41,089 nt of DNA from Streptosporangiaceae bacterium (GTDB lineage: Bacteria; Actinomycetota; Actinomycetes; Streptosporangiales; Streptosporangiaceae), in assembly GCA_019245115.1 (NCBI GenBank), contig JAFARZ010000337.1, forward strand, positions 1 to 41,089, given 5' to 3'. Both the position numbers and the translations under genes were made by a program. The notes under the pieces are model-generated. The model saw nothing but the letters and a program-made list of their open reading frames with translations, was not told the origin of the DNA and did not search any database. This document shows positions 8,227 through 20,185 of this stretch, piece after piece (the first letter of the stretch is position 1; every line of letters starts with the position of its first letter).

Positions 8227-8650
8227 GGCGCGCCACCTACCACTTTGTATCTGGTCCGCTGTGTAACTGGAGACACCCATGCCCGCACTCGTGCCTGCTT
8301 GCGCTCGGCCTCCACCAGCCTGCCCACTGCCCTGCGCGAGACCCGTCAAACCGACGACTTCTCCCGCAAATCCGCAAATTCTCTCGGGACCGGAACCTCA
8401 GATGCCCAGACGTTGGGTTCCCAATAAGGCTGTGAGGGGTTCGTGGCGCACGAGTCGCCATATACAGAGGCCGCGACCAGCTCGCGCACTTGCCCCGTAT
8501 CGGTACAATCGATGTATTTCCTTATATAAGCACGTGAAAATAATTTTTAAAAAATGTATGCGATCCGGATGGTATTCGAGTTATAGTTCTGGTACTCTTT
8601 TTATAGTCGTAAGTTTTATCGAAGGAGCTTAATCGAACGGACGGTGGTGC
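8227..8650. other. 424-base gene-free interval
   Basis: Between the start of the secreted glycosidase gene (-) and the start of the DUF222/HNH gene (+). The left two thirds has ordinary base composition and should hold the promoter of the glycosidase gene; I see no convincing ORF, RNA gene or terminator in it. The right part is the AT-rich block described separately. The only long open frame (8279-8632, +) is Pro/Arg-rich low complexity and judged spurious. Confidence 0.6.
8521..8640. promoter_or_regulatory. AT-rich block upstream of the HNH gene
   Basis: 80 of 120 bases are A or T (67 %), against a surrounding composition near 30 %. It contains the palindromes CTTATATAAG (8521-8530), CACGTG (8531-8536) and TTTTTAAAAA (8544-8553), and several TATA-like hexamers (for example TATAGT near 8603). 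It ends in a strong ribosome-binding-like GAAGGAG (8621-8627) with no ATG/GTG/TTG at the usual distance. Best read as a horizontally acquired promoter or protein-binding region; a small origin-like element is possible but unsupported. Confidence 0.5.
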
Positions 8651-10756
8651 ATGGCCCACGACCCTTGCCCCGAGCACGGACAAGACGACGGCGAGGAGCC
8701 GCATGGTTCCTCGCCGTCGTCGCCCCCGGGTGCAGGAGGGCGCGGTCAGCCCGAGCCAGGACAGCCGTCCGGCGATGGCGCACCAGAGGTGCCGGGCGTG
8801 CCGGGCATGCCGGGCCGTGATCGTTCGCGGCCTGCGGCAGACGGTGGCCGGACACGGCGGGTGCCGCCGGGCCGGATGCCGCGGCGCCCGCCGCAGGCGG
8901 CGGGGTTCGCTGACGGCGCCTTCGCGGATGTGCTGGCGCCGGGCCCGGACCTGGCCGGGCAGGTGCACGCGGTCACCGGCACCGACGGCGCGGCGCTGGG
9001 CACGCTGGCTGATGCTGAGGTGCTCGGCGTGATCGCCGCCAGCCGGCGGCTGGCCGCCTGGGCCGCGTGGGCGGAAACAATGGCCCTGACCGAATTCGGG
9101 CAGCGCCGCGCCGCGCCCGGCGAGCCGCCCGGCACCGACCGCGGCGCCGCCGACGAGGTCGGCTGGAAAACCCGGATGACCTGGCTGGCCGCGGCGAACC
9201 GGATGGCCCGCGCCTGCTCCGCCGCCCGCCGGCTGCCGTGCACCCTGGCCGCGCTGCGGGACGGGCTGATCGACCCCGGGTACGTGATGGTCATCGCGGA
9301 CCACACCAGCGTCCTGGGTCCCGAGGATGTGGCCGAGGCCGACCGGCTGCTCGCCCAGGCAGCCGTGCACAAGACGTACGGGGAGCTGCGGGCCGCCGCT
9401 GCCCGGCTGGTCATGCGCCTGGACCCCGACGCGGTCCGGCGCCGCAAGGAAGAAGCCGCGAAACGCGACGCGCATGTGCGGGTGTTCCGCGAGGATTCGG
9501 GCAACGCGGGCTTGTCGGCGCGGGAACTGCCAGCCGTGGACGCGCTCGCCTCATGGCAGCATGTGCAGCAGCGGGCGCTGGACCTGCGCGCCGCCGGGGT
9601 CGAGGGCAGCCTGCGGGAGCTGCGCGTGCTCGCCATGATGGACCTGCTTCAGGAACGCGACACCCGCGACACCCTGGGCGCCGATCCCGGGACCGGTGAC
9701 GGCGGACCGCCCGGCGCCGAACCGCACGGCGACAGCGGGCAGGACGCCGGCAGCAGCCCCAGTGACAGCAGTCCCAGTGACAGCTGTCCCGGTGGCGGCA
9801 GCGCCGGTGGCAGCGGCCCCGAGGACGGCTGGCCGGAGGATGGCTGGCCCGAGGCGGAAGAGGAACCGCACGACGACTGGCCCGGGGAAGAGGGGCCGGA
9901 GGACGGATGGCCGGGAAACGGCGGCGGGGGGCCGGGCGGCCCGGGGCAGAATGGGCCGGGAACTCCGCCATCGGACACGGCGCGGCCGGGAACCGGGGAT
10001 GGCCGGGACGGCAACGGCGGCCGCGGTGACCGCGGCGGCGGGACGAGCCTGGCCGCGCAGCCGGTCATCGTGATCCCGTGGGAAGCCCTGACCGGCGGCC
10101 CGTCCGGACCGGCTGATATCCCCGGATTCGGGATGCTGGACCCGGATTCGGCGCGGGACCTGCTCGGGGCGGCGTGCCGGGACCCGCAGACCCGGATCTG
10201 TGTCACGGTCCTGGGACCGGACGGCACCGCCCGTCTGCACGGCTGCGCCCCCGGCCGCCCCAACCCGGGCGCATTCACCGCGAAACAGGCGAACGGGCCA
10301 CCAGGCGGCGGCCAGCCGGCACCGCCAGGCGCGGGACCGCCGGGCGCGGGACCGCCGGGCGCGGGACCGCCGGGCTCTGCCACGGCTGCGGAGCTGATCG
10401 GCCGGCTGAAAGTCCGGCTTGCCCCGATCACCCGGGGCGGCTGCGATCACGCCAGCGCCGAGGCAGGCTACACGCCCAGCCGGCGGCTGGCCCACCTGGT
10501 CAGGGCGCGGAACGCTACGTGTACCGCGCCGGGATGCGGCGCGGCCGCGGCCGGATGCGACCTGGACCATACGCTCGCGTGGGACAAGGGCGGTATCACC
10601 TGCGAATGTGATCTCGCGCCTCTATGCAGACATCACCATCGGGTCAAACAAAGTAGCGAATGGCGGCTTGAACAGCCAGTGCCGGGCATCCTGACGTGGC
10701 GGACACCGGCCGGACTGGAATACACCACCCAGCCCACCAACTACCGCGCCGCGTAG
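8651..10756 (+). CDS. DUF222 / HNH endonuclease (13E12-type) with long low-complexity linkers
   Basis: 701 residues. After a disordered Pro/Gly-rich N-terminus (about 1-85), residues about 90-330 form the helical DUF222 region (AASRRLAAWAAWAETMAL, GWKTRMTWLAAANRMARA). A second disordered region (about 345-475) is Asp/Glu/Ser/Gly/Trp-rich. Four GPPGA-type repeats precede residues about 580-690, which carry the HNH nuclease: CTAPGCGAAAAGCDLDHTLAW, then CECDLAPLCRHHHRVK, with two CxxC-like metal pairs and the catalytic D-H. Such proteins are multi-copy in actinobacteria and linked to the REP13E12 repeats of mycobacteria; their role is unclear. ATG 8651 follows an in-frame stop at 8630-8632, so the start cannot lie upstream, but it has no good ribosome-binding site. 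Confidence 0.85.
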   Translation: MAHDPCPEHGQDDGEEPHGSSPSSPPGAGGRGQPEPGQPSGDGAPEVPGVPGMPGRDRSRPAADGGRTRRVPPGRMPRRPPQAAGFADGAFADVLAPGPDLAGQVHAVTGTDGAALGTLADAEVLGVIAASRRLAAWAAWAETMALTEFGQRRAAPGEPPGTDRGAADEVGWKTRMTWLAAANRMARACSAARRLPCTLAALRDGLIDPGYVMVIADHTSVLGPEDVAEADRLLAQAAVHKTYGELRAAAARLVMRLDPDAVRRRKEEAAKRDAHVRVFREDSGNAGLSARELPAVDALASWQHVQQRALDLRAAGVEGSLRELRVLAMMDLLQERDTRDTLGADPGTGDGGPPGAEPHGDSGQDAGSSPSDSSPSDSCPGGGSAGGSGPEDGWPEDGWPEAEEEPHDDWPGEEGPEDGWPGNGGGGPGGPGQNGPGTPPSDTARPGTGDGRDGNGGRGDRGGGTSLAAQPVIVIPWEALTGGPSGPADIPGFGMLDPDSARDLLGAACRDPQTRICVTVLGPDGTARLHGCAPGRPNPGAFTAKQANGPPGGGQPAPPGAGPPGAGPPGAGPPGSATAAELIGRLKVRLAPITRGGCDHASAEAGYTPSRRLAHLVRARNATCTAPGCGAAAAGCDLDHTLAWDKGGITCECDLAPLCRHHHRVKQSSEWRLEQPVPGILTWRTPAGLEYTTQPTNYRAA
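10331..10375 (+). repeat. Three exact 15-bp tandem copies in the HNH gene linker
   Basis: The unit GCGGGACCGCCGGGC occurs at 10331-10345, 10346-10360 and 10361-10375 with no mismatch, preceded by a degenerate copy. It encodes AGPPG repeats in the linker before the HNH domain. Exact identity at the DNA level suggests recent slippage expansion. Confidence 0.9.
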
Positions 10757-10807
10757 GCAAGCCACCGCCACAGCCCTGCTGTCCCGGCGTCCCCTAAGGT
10801 AAGCAGC

Positions 10808-11164
10808 ATGCGCGATATCGGCGAACTGGTCGAGCGACTTCGTGAATTCGCCGTCGCCAGGGACTGGGAGCAGTTTCACACGCCCAAGAACCTGGCAATG
10901 GCGCTGGCCGGCGAGGCCGGCGAGCTCCTCGCCGAGTTTCAGTGGCTGACTCCTGAGGAGGCGGCGGGCATCATGGCTAACCCGCAAGCTGCCCGCCAAG
11001 TCCAGTCAGAGATCGCCGACGTGTTCCTCTACCTCATCAGGCTCGCTGACGTTCTCGGCTTGGACCTGCTCGCCTCGGCCGCAGACAAGCTAAGGGAAAA
11101 TGAGCTCCGGTACGACGCCGCGACGTACCGAGGCAGCCGACGCAAGGCACCTCGCCCGGCTTGA
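10808..11164 (+). CDS. MazG / RS21-C6-like nucleotide pyrophosphatase
   Basis: 118 residues, the normal size for single-domain all-alpha NTP pyrophosphatases. The EAGELLAEFQW motif (E36, E39, E43) and the downstream SEIADVFLYLIRLAD (ExxD) give the ExxE...ExxD magnesium-binding pattern. Members hydrolyse (d)NTPs, often non-canonical or dCTP-type, to the monophosphate and pyrophosphate in the cytoplasm. The family is usually housekeeping, but variants occur in phage-defence and phage-encoded alarmone control. It lies 139 bases upstream of the nuclease-helicase gene on the same strand and 51 bases downstream of the HNH gene. Pairing with a DUF2075 gene is suggestive of a joint role; this is inference. 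Confidence 0.88.
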   Translation: MRDIGELVERLREFAVARDWEQFHTPKNLAMALAGEAGELLAEFQWLTPEEAAGIMANPQAARQVQSEIADVFLYLIRLADVLGLDLLASAADKLRENELRYDAATYRGSRRKAPRPA

Positions 11165-11178
11165 GGCACAACCGTACC

Positions 11179-11207
11179 TTGAGCGATAGTATTCGGCTCG
11201 TTACGTT
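11179..11207 (+). promoter_or_regulatory. Possible promoter of the nuclease-helicase gene
   Basis: TTGAGC (11179-11184) and TACGTT (11202-11207) are separated by 17 bases and lie in the mazG-helicase gap. The match to sigma-70-type boxes is moderate, so the gene may also be read from upstream. Confidence 0.3.
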
Positions 11208-11260
11208 ATTGCGGTCCGACGGGCTTCCGCCGATTAGCTGATCTGCCGATCGAGGACATG

Positions 11261-11296
11261 CCCCCATCCGCACGAGAACTCGTGCTGCGTTGGGGG
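11261..11296 (+). promoter_or_regulatory. Hairpin masking the ribosome-binding site of the nuclease-helicase gene
   Basis: GCACGAG (11270-11276) and CTCGTGC (11279-11285) pair perfectly around two A. Further out, CCCCCA (11261-11266) pairs with TGGGGG (11291-11296). The last element is the only Shine-Dalgarno-like sequence before the GTG at 11304 (7-base spacing). In RNA the structure would hide the ribosome-binding site, so translation would depend on melting it. Alternatively, the 16-base inner palindrome may be a protein-binding site in DNA. Confidence 0.5.
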
Positions 11297-13150
11297 TCGG
11301 TCGGTGACGGTCTTTCGCCGGACTGCCGGGTCGCTTGCCTCGCCAATGGAACGGCGATTTAGCGAAGTGCTGGCAGAGCATTTGCGTATGGCCGCCGGCA
11401 TTGTGGTATCACCCGCGGAACGCAGGTCATGGGATCGCAGTCTGCCCGTACTTGCCCATGATCTCGCGCAAGCGGGGTTGAGCCAGGTAGAGATGCTCAT
11501 CGAATACCAGCTTCCCCTTACTAGTCAGCGCGTGGATGTGCTGCTGGCCGGGCAGGACCGGCGCACCGGTGGTGACGCGTACGCAGTCGTCGAACTGAAA
11601 CAGTGGAGCCACGCCGAGCTTTTCGAAGAAGATCCGGAACTGGTGCTTATCGAGCATCTGGGGGGCGGTCCAAAGCTCCACCCGGTTCTCCAGGCCAAGG
11701 GGTACTGCGAATACCTGTCGAATTACGTGAGCGCCCTGCGGGACAATCCTCACGCTCTGCACGGCGTCGCTTATCTGCACAACGCCGCGCAATCGGACGT
11801 GGCTGATCTCTACGACGTGGTTCGGGACGACCAGACACGGCTTTTTACGCAAACGACCAGGGGTGCGTTCATCCAGTACCTGCAGGACCGCTTCGCGCCC
11901 GCGCCAGGCGCGGATTCGGCCGACCGGCTTCTCGCCAGCGATATAAGACCGTCAACTCAGCTGCTGAAGGTTGCCGCCGCTGAGATCAAGAACCAGAACC
12001 AGTTCGTGCTCCTCGCGGAACAGCAACTCGCCTATGAACTGGTCCTGCACGCTGTTGACCGCGCCCACAAGCGAGACGCCAAGACTGTCGTCATCGTGAC
12101 GGGCGGGCCGGGCAGCGGCAAGAGCGTAATCGCTCTGGCCCTTCTCGGCGAATTGTCCCGGCAGGGTCGGGCGGTACTACATGCGACCGGCTCGCAGTCC
12201 TTCACCCAGACAATGCGTCGCTACGTCGGCAAAGGATCGACCGCCGTAAAGAGCATGTTCAAGTACTTCAACAACTTCGTCGACGCACGACCAAACGGGC
12301 TGGACGTCCTGATCTGCGACGAAGCACACCGGATCCGGGAGGTCTCTGCCAACCGGTACACGCCCGCCCGGCACCGGACAGGGCGTCCCCAGATCGAAGA
12401 ACTGCTCGATGCGGCGCGAGTGCCAGTGTTCCTCCTCGACGAGCACCAGGTGGTGCGACCCGGTGAGATAGGCACGGTAGAGGAGATCAGCGGTCATGCA
12501 GTCGCCAAGGGACTGAAAGTACAGCATGTCGGGCTCGACGCACAGTTCCGCTGCGGCGGCAGCCGCTTGTACGAGGACTGGGTGCTCAGCTTGCTCAGCC
12601 TGAACGGGAAGCAGCCGGCCATCTGGGCCGGAGATGATCAATTTGAGGTGTCGGTCGCCGAGTCGCCCTATGAGCTGGAATCAGTGCTACGTGACCGGCT
12701 GGATGCGGGATACTCCGCTCGCATGACGGCCGGCTTTTGCTGGAGATGGAGTGAACCAGACGGTGACCGGCTCATCCCGGACGTTGTCATCGGCGACTGG
12801 GCTAGGCCGTGGAATGCCAAGGGCGATCGGTCGGTCGGCGGCGCACCGCCCAGCGCACTGTGGGCGACACTTGACGGCGGCTTCGGTCAGGTCGGCTGCG
12901 TCTATACAGCGCAGGGCTTCGAGTATGACTGGAACGGCGTGATTGTCGGCCCTGATCTGCTGTACCGGCATGGGCGGCTGGTGACCGTCAGGAGTGCCAG
13001 CAAGGACCCGGCGCTTACCCGGGCAGGCGTGAGCGATGCCCAGGCAGACCAACTGATCCGCAACACTTATAAGGTGCTCCTCACCCGCGGGATGATGGGA
13101 ACCGTCCTCTATTCGACGGACACCGAGACGCAGCGCTTCTTGGTAGAGAT

Positions 13151-14664
<1,514 letters not shown>

Positions 14665-14668
<4 letters not shown>

Positions 14669-15414
14669 TGACCCTTCCGGCCAAAGAACTCGGCGAAGTG
14701 CTCTTGTGCCACCGGGGAGGCGAACAGCCGCCCTGACAATTCCGTCATGGCCGCCCCCTCTTCGTCAAGCGCGCGCAGCCGGTCGCGGGTGGTGAGCGGC
14801 CGTGTCTCGCGCAGCCCCTGGCGGTCGGCCCGGCGGAGGGAGTCCAGCACGGGCTGGACCAGGGCGCCGACGTCGTCGCCGGCCGCGGTGACCAGACCGA
14901 TCTGTGCGGCTGTGACGGCATCGAAGGTCTCGCCGGTGAGGAAGTACAGCGAAGCGGCCCGCGCGGTGAGCAGCGGGCGCAGCGGCAGCGAGATCACGGC
15001 CGGGGCCAGGCCGAGCCGCACCTCGGAGAAGGCGAACGTCGAGCGGGTGGAGGCCAGCACGACGTCGCACGCGCCGAGCAGGCCCAGGCCGCCAGCCCGG
15101 GTAGCGCCGTTCACCTGGGCGACCACCGGGATCGGCAGTGTGAGCAGTTGCCGGATGACGGCTAGCAGGTTCCGCGTCCCCTCCGCGGCCGGCGACGAAC
15201 CGCCGCGCATCTCGTCCAGGGCGGCGCCGCTGGAGAAGGCGGGACCGGTGTGCGTGAGCCGGACGGCGTGCGCTGTCTGGTCGGCCGCGGCCACGCTGAG
15301 CGCGTCGCTGAACTCCGTGATGAGCCGGCTCGACAACGCGTTCCGGTTGGCGGGTGAGTCGAGCGTGATCGTGACCACGCGGTCGTCGTTCTCGCTGCGC
15401 ACGAACTCCGGCAT
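14665..15414 (-). CDS. Enoyl-CoA hydratase/isomerase family protein
   Basis: 249 residues, crotonase fold. AFSSGAALDEM (about 59-69) and NGATRAGGLGLLGACD form the two oxyanion-hole segments; FAFSEVRLGLAPAVISLP carries the second catalytic Glu (Glu164 of the rat enzyme). The position of the first catalytic Glu (Glu144, usually GGGxELAxACD) reads GLGLLGACD, so that Glu is missing. This is seen in crotonase members that do a different step (hydration of branched substrates, isomerisation or thioester cleavage). It sits 9 bases after the acyl-CoA dehydrogenase gene in the same operon and likely acts on the carboxylated or unsaturated intermediate. Confidence 0.88.
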
Positions 15415-15423
15415 AACTTCCCC

Positions 15424-16601
15424 CTAGTAGGACTTGGGCAGGCCGAGCGAGTGCTGGGCGACGAAGTTGAGGACCATCTCCCGGCTGACCGGCGCGACGC
15501 GAGCGACGCGGGCCGCGCCGAGCAGCATGGCCAGGCCATAATCGGCGGCGAGCCCGTTGCCGCCGTGGCACTGGATGGCCTGGTCCAGGGCGCGGATGCT
15601 GGCTTCGGCCGCGGCGTACTTGGCCATGTTGGCCGCCTCCCCGGCGGGCTTGTCGTCGCCCTCATCGTAGAGGGTGGCGGCCTTGGCCAGCATGAGACGG
15701 CTCAGCTCCACCTCGATGTGGCACTGGGCCAGCGGATGGGCCAGGCCCTGGTGGGCGCCGATGGGAACTCCCCACACGTCTCGTTCCAGCAGGTAGCGCC
15801 GGGCCTTGCCGATCGCGAACCGGCCGGTGCCGGCGGCGAGCGCGGCCCCCATGATCCGTTCGGGGTTGAGGCCGGCGAACAGCGCCTCCAGCGGGGCGTC
15901 GTCCCCGCCCACCAGCGCCTGCGCGGGCAGCCGCACGTCGTCGAAGAACAGCTGGCATTGCCGCTCGCTCTCGGTGATGTCCATCTCGATCGGCTGGTAG
16001 GTGAACCCAGGGGTCTCCCGCGGCAGCAGGAACATGGCCGGGCGCAGCCGCGCCGTGTCGGATTGGCCTGGGCCTCCGGCCGCGGCGTCCTGGATGCGGC
16101 CGACGACCAGTACCGCGTCCGCGTTGCGCACTCCGGTCACGAACGTCTTGCGGCCATTGAGGATCCAGTCCGAGCCGTCCCGCCGGGCCACGGTGGACAA
16201 CCGGTGCGAGTTGCTCCCCGCATCCGGCTCGGTGATGCCGAAGGCAACGATCGTGCTGCCATCCGCGATCCCCGGCAGCCAGTCCCGTCGCTGCTCTGCC
16301 GTCCCGTACCTGGCGAGCACCGTGCCGACGATGGCCGGGGAAACGACCATCATGATGAGCGACGCGCCCTCGGCGCTGACCTCTTCCCCCACGAGCGCTA
16401 GCTCGTAGATGCCCGCGCCGCCACCACCGTACTCCTCGGGCAGGTTGACGCCGAGGAACCCGGCCGCGCCCAGGGCCTGCCACAGTTCGGTCATCGGCAC
16501 GCCGCGGCGAGCGTGCTCAGTGGCGTAGCCGCTCCCGAACTTCCGTACCACCTGCCGGACGGACTCACGCAGCGCCTGTCGCTCCGCGGATTCGGTAAAG
16601 G

Positions 16602-16605
<4 letters not shown>
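15424..16605 (-). CDS. Acyl-CoA dehydrogenase
   Basis: 393 residues, a standard FAD-dependent acyl-CoA dehydrogenase. N-terminal helices are followed by LGVNLPEEYGGGG, the flavin/substrate strand FGITEPDAGSNSHRLSTVA and WILNGRKTFVTG. C-terminal helices include ERIMGAALAAGTG and IQCHGGNGLAADYGL. It introduces the 2,3-double bond into an acyl-CoA and passes electrons to ETF. A short loop (DAAAGGPGQSD, about residues 174-184) is encoded by copy B of the dispersed repeat and looks like an insertion between two strands of the middle beta domain. The ATG overlaps the stop of the biotin carboxylase gene by four bases. Citronellyl-CoA- or isovaleryl-CoA-type substrates are likely given the neighbours. 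Confidence 0.92.
16061..16087. repeat. Dispersed short repeat, copy B
   Basis: 27 bases identical to 1053-1079; on the coding strand the copy reads GCCGCGGCCGGAGGCCCAG and onward, encoding AAAGGPGQS in a loop of the acyl-CoA dehydrogenase. 24 bases are shared with 27105-27128. Confidence 0.8.
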
Positions 16606-18584
<1,979 letters not shown>

Positions 18585-18586
18585 GT

Positions 18587-20185
18587 TCACATCCGGAAGA
18601 CCCCGAAACCCGCCGGGGCGGGCTCGGGGGCGTTGGCGATGACGGACAGGGCCAGGCCCAGCACGGTGCGGGTGTCGCGCGGGTCGATGATGCCGTCGTC
18701 GTAGACCCGGCCGGACAGGAACATGGGCAGCGACTCGGTGTCGATCTGCTGCTCGACCGCCGCGCGCATCGCGGCGTCCGCGTCCTCGTCGAATGGCCGT
18801 CCCGCGGCCTCCGCGGCGGCGCGTGACACGATCGAGAGCACGCCCGCGAGCTGACGAGATCCCATCACCGCCGAGCGCGCCGACGGCCACGCGAACAGGA
18901 ACCTCGGGTCGAAGGCGCGCCCGCACATGCCGTAGTTCCCGGCGCCGTAGGAGGCGCCCATGAGCACCGTCAGGTGCGGGACCGAGGAGTTGGCCACCGC
19001 GTTGATCATCAGCGCGCCGTGCTTGATGATGCCACCCTGCTCGTATTCGGCCCCGACCATGTAACCGGTCGTGTTGTGCAGGAACAGCAGCGGCGTGCGG
19101 GAAGAGTTCGCGAGCTGGATGAACTGCGCCGCCTTCTGCGCCTCGGCGGAGAACAGCACGCCCCGCGAGTTGGCCAGCACGCCGATCGGATAGCCGTGCA
19201 GCTGAGCCCACCCGGTGACCAGGCTCGTGCCGTACAGCGGCTTGAACTCGTCGAAGTCGCTGTCGTCGACGACGCGGGCCAGCACCTCGCGCGGGTCGAA
19301 CGGCTGCCTCAGGTCGGCCGGCACGATCGCGAGCAGTTCGCCGGCGTCGAACCGCGGTGGCCGGGGGGCCATGGTGACAGCATGCCCGGGCTTGCGGTGG
19401 TTGAGGCGGGCCACGATCCGGCGGCCGAGGCGGATGGCGTCAAGCTCGTCGGTCGCGTAGTAATCGGCCAGCCCAGAAGTGCGGGCGTGCATGTCCGCGC
19501 CGCCCAGCGATTCGTCGTCGGCTATCTCCCCGGTCGCCATCCTGACCAGCGGCGGGCCCGCGAGAAACACCTTGGATCGCTCCTTGATCATGACGACGTG
19601 GTCGCTCATCCCGGGAACGTATGCGCCGCCGGCGGTGGAGTTGCCGAACACGAGGGCGATGGTCGGGATGCCCGCGGCCGACAGCCGGGTCAGGTCGCGG
19701 AAGGTCCGCCCGCCCGGGATGAAAATGTCTTTCTGGGTGGGCAGATCGGCACCGCCCGATTCGACCAGGGAGATCAGCGGCAGCCGGTTCTCCCGCGCGA
19801 TGTCGTGAGCGCGGAAGCTCTTCCGCACGGTCCACGGATTGCTGGCCCCGCCGCGTACCGTCGGGTCATTGGCCGTGATCACGCACTCGACGCCCTCGAC
19901 GACACCGATCCCGGTGACCAGGCTGCCGCCCAGCGGATGCTCGGTGCCCCACGCCGCCAGCGGAGACAGTTCGAGGAACGGCGCGTCGCGGTCGAGGAGC
20001 AACTCGATCCGCTCCCGCGGCAAAAGCTTGCCACGGGCGCGATGACGGGCCACGGCCTTGGCCCCGCCCACCTCAGCAAGCCTCGCGTACTCGGCGTCCA
20101 GGTCGGCCAGCCTGGCCAGCATGGCATCCCGGTTCGCGCGTGCCTGCGCCGAGGCGGGGTCGAAGGCCGAACGCAGGACGGTCAA
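18587..20185 (-). CDS. Acyl-CoA carboxylase beta subunit (carboxyltransferase)
   Basis: 532 residues, the usual length of methylcrotonyl-/geranyl-CoA carboxylase beta subunits. The first crotonase-like half has LLPRERIELLLDRDAPFLEL, NDPTVRGGA and SGGADLPTQKD, then AGGAYVPGMSDHVVMI (acyl-CoA oxyanion loop). The second half has GVLANSRGVLFSAEAQKAAQF and MGASYGAGNYGMCGRAF (carboxybiotin site). It transfers CO2 from biotin to the gamma carbon of a 3-methyl-2-enoyl-CoA in the better-known relatives. It overlaps the AtuA-like gene by four bases and is followed by the alpha subunit after 2 bases, so the two subunits are made together. Confidence 0.93.
   Translation of the reverse strand: MTVLRSAFDPASAQARANRDAMLARLADLDAEYARLAEVGGAKAVARHRARGKLLPRERIELLLDRDAPFLELSPLAAWGTEHPLGGSLVTGIGVVEGVECVITANDPTVRGGASNPWTVRKSFRAHDIARENRLPLISLVESGGADLPTQKDIFIPGGRTFRDLTRLSAAGIPTIALVFGNSTAGGAYVPGMSDHVVMIKERSKVFLAGPPLVRMATGEIADDESLGGADMHARTSGLADYYATDELDAIRLGRRIVARLNHRKPGHAVTMAPRPPRFDAGELLAIVPADLRQPFDPREVLARVVDDSDFDEFKPLYGTSLVTGWAQLHGYPIGVLANSRGVLFSAEAQKAAQFIQLANSSRTPLLFLHNTTGYMVGAEYEQGGIIKHGALMINAVANSSVPHLTVLMGASYGAGNYGMCGRAFDPRFLFAWPSARSAVMGSRQLAGVLSIVSRAAAEAAGRPFDEDADAAMRAAVEQQIDTESLPMFLSGRVYDDGIIDPRDTRTVLGLALSVIANAPEPAPAGFGVFRM

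Noticed and set aside
8279..8632. Open frame of 117 codons in the gene-free interval before the HNH gene
   Set aside because: Pro/Arg/Ser-rich low complexity, changes composition abruptly where the AT-rich block starts, no ribosome-binding site, no recognisable domain.
18585..19211. In-frame extension of the biotin carboxylase far upstream of 18584
   Set aside because: The extension lies inside the carboxyltransferase gene and is Arg/Ala/Gly-rich noise; MTRVLVANRGEIARR is the canonical family N-terminus.
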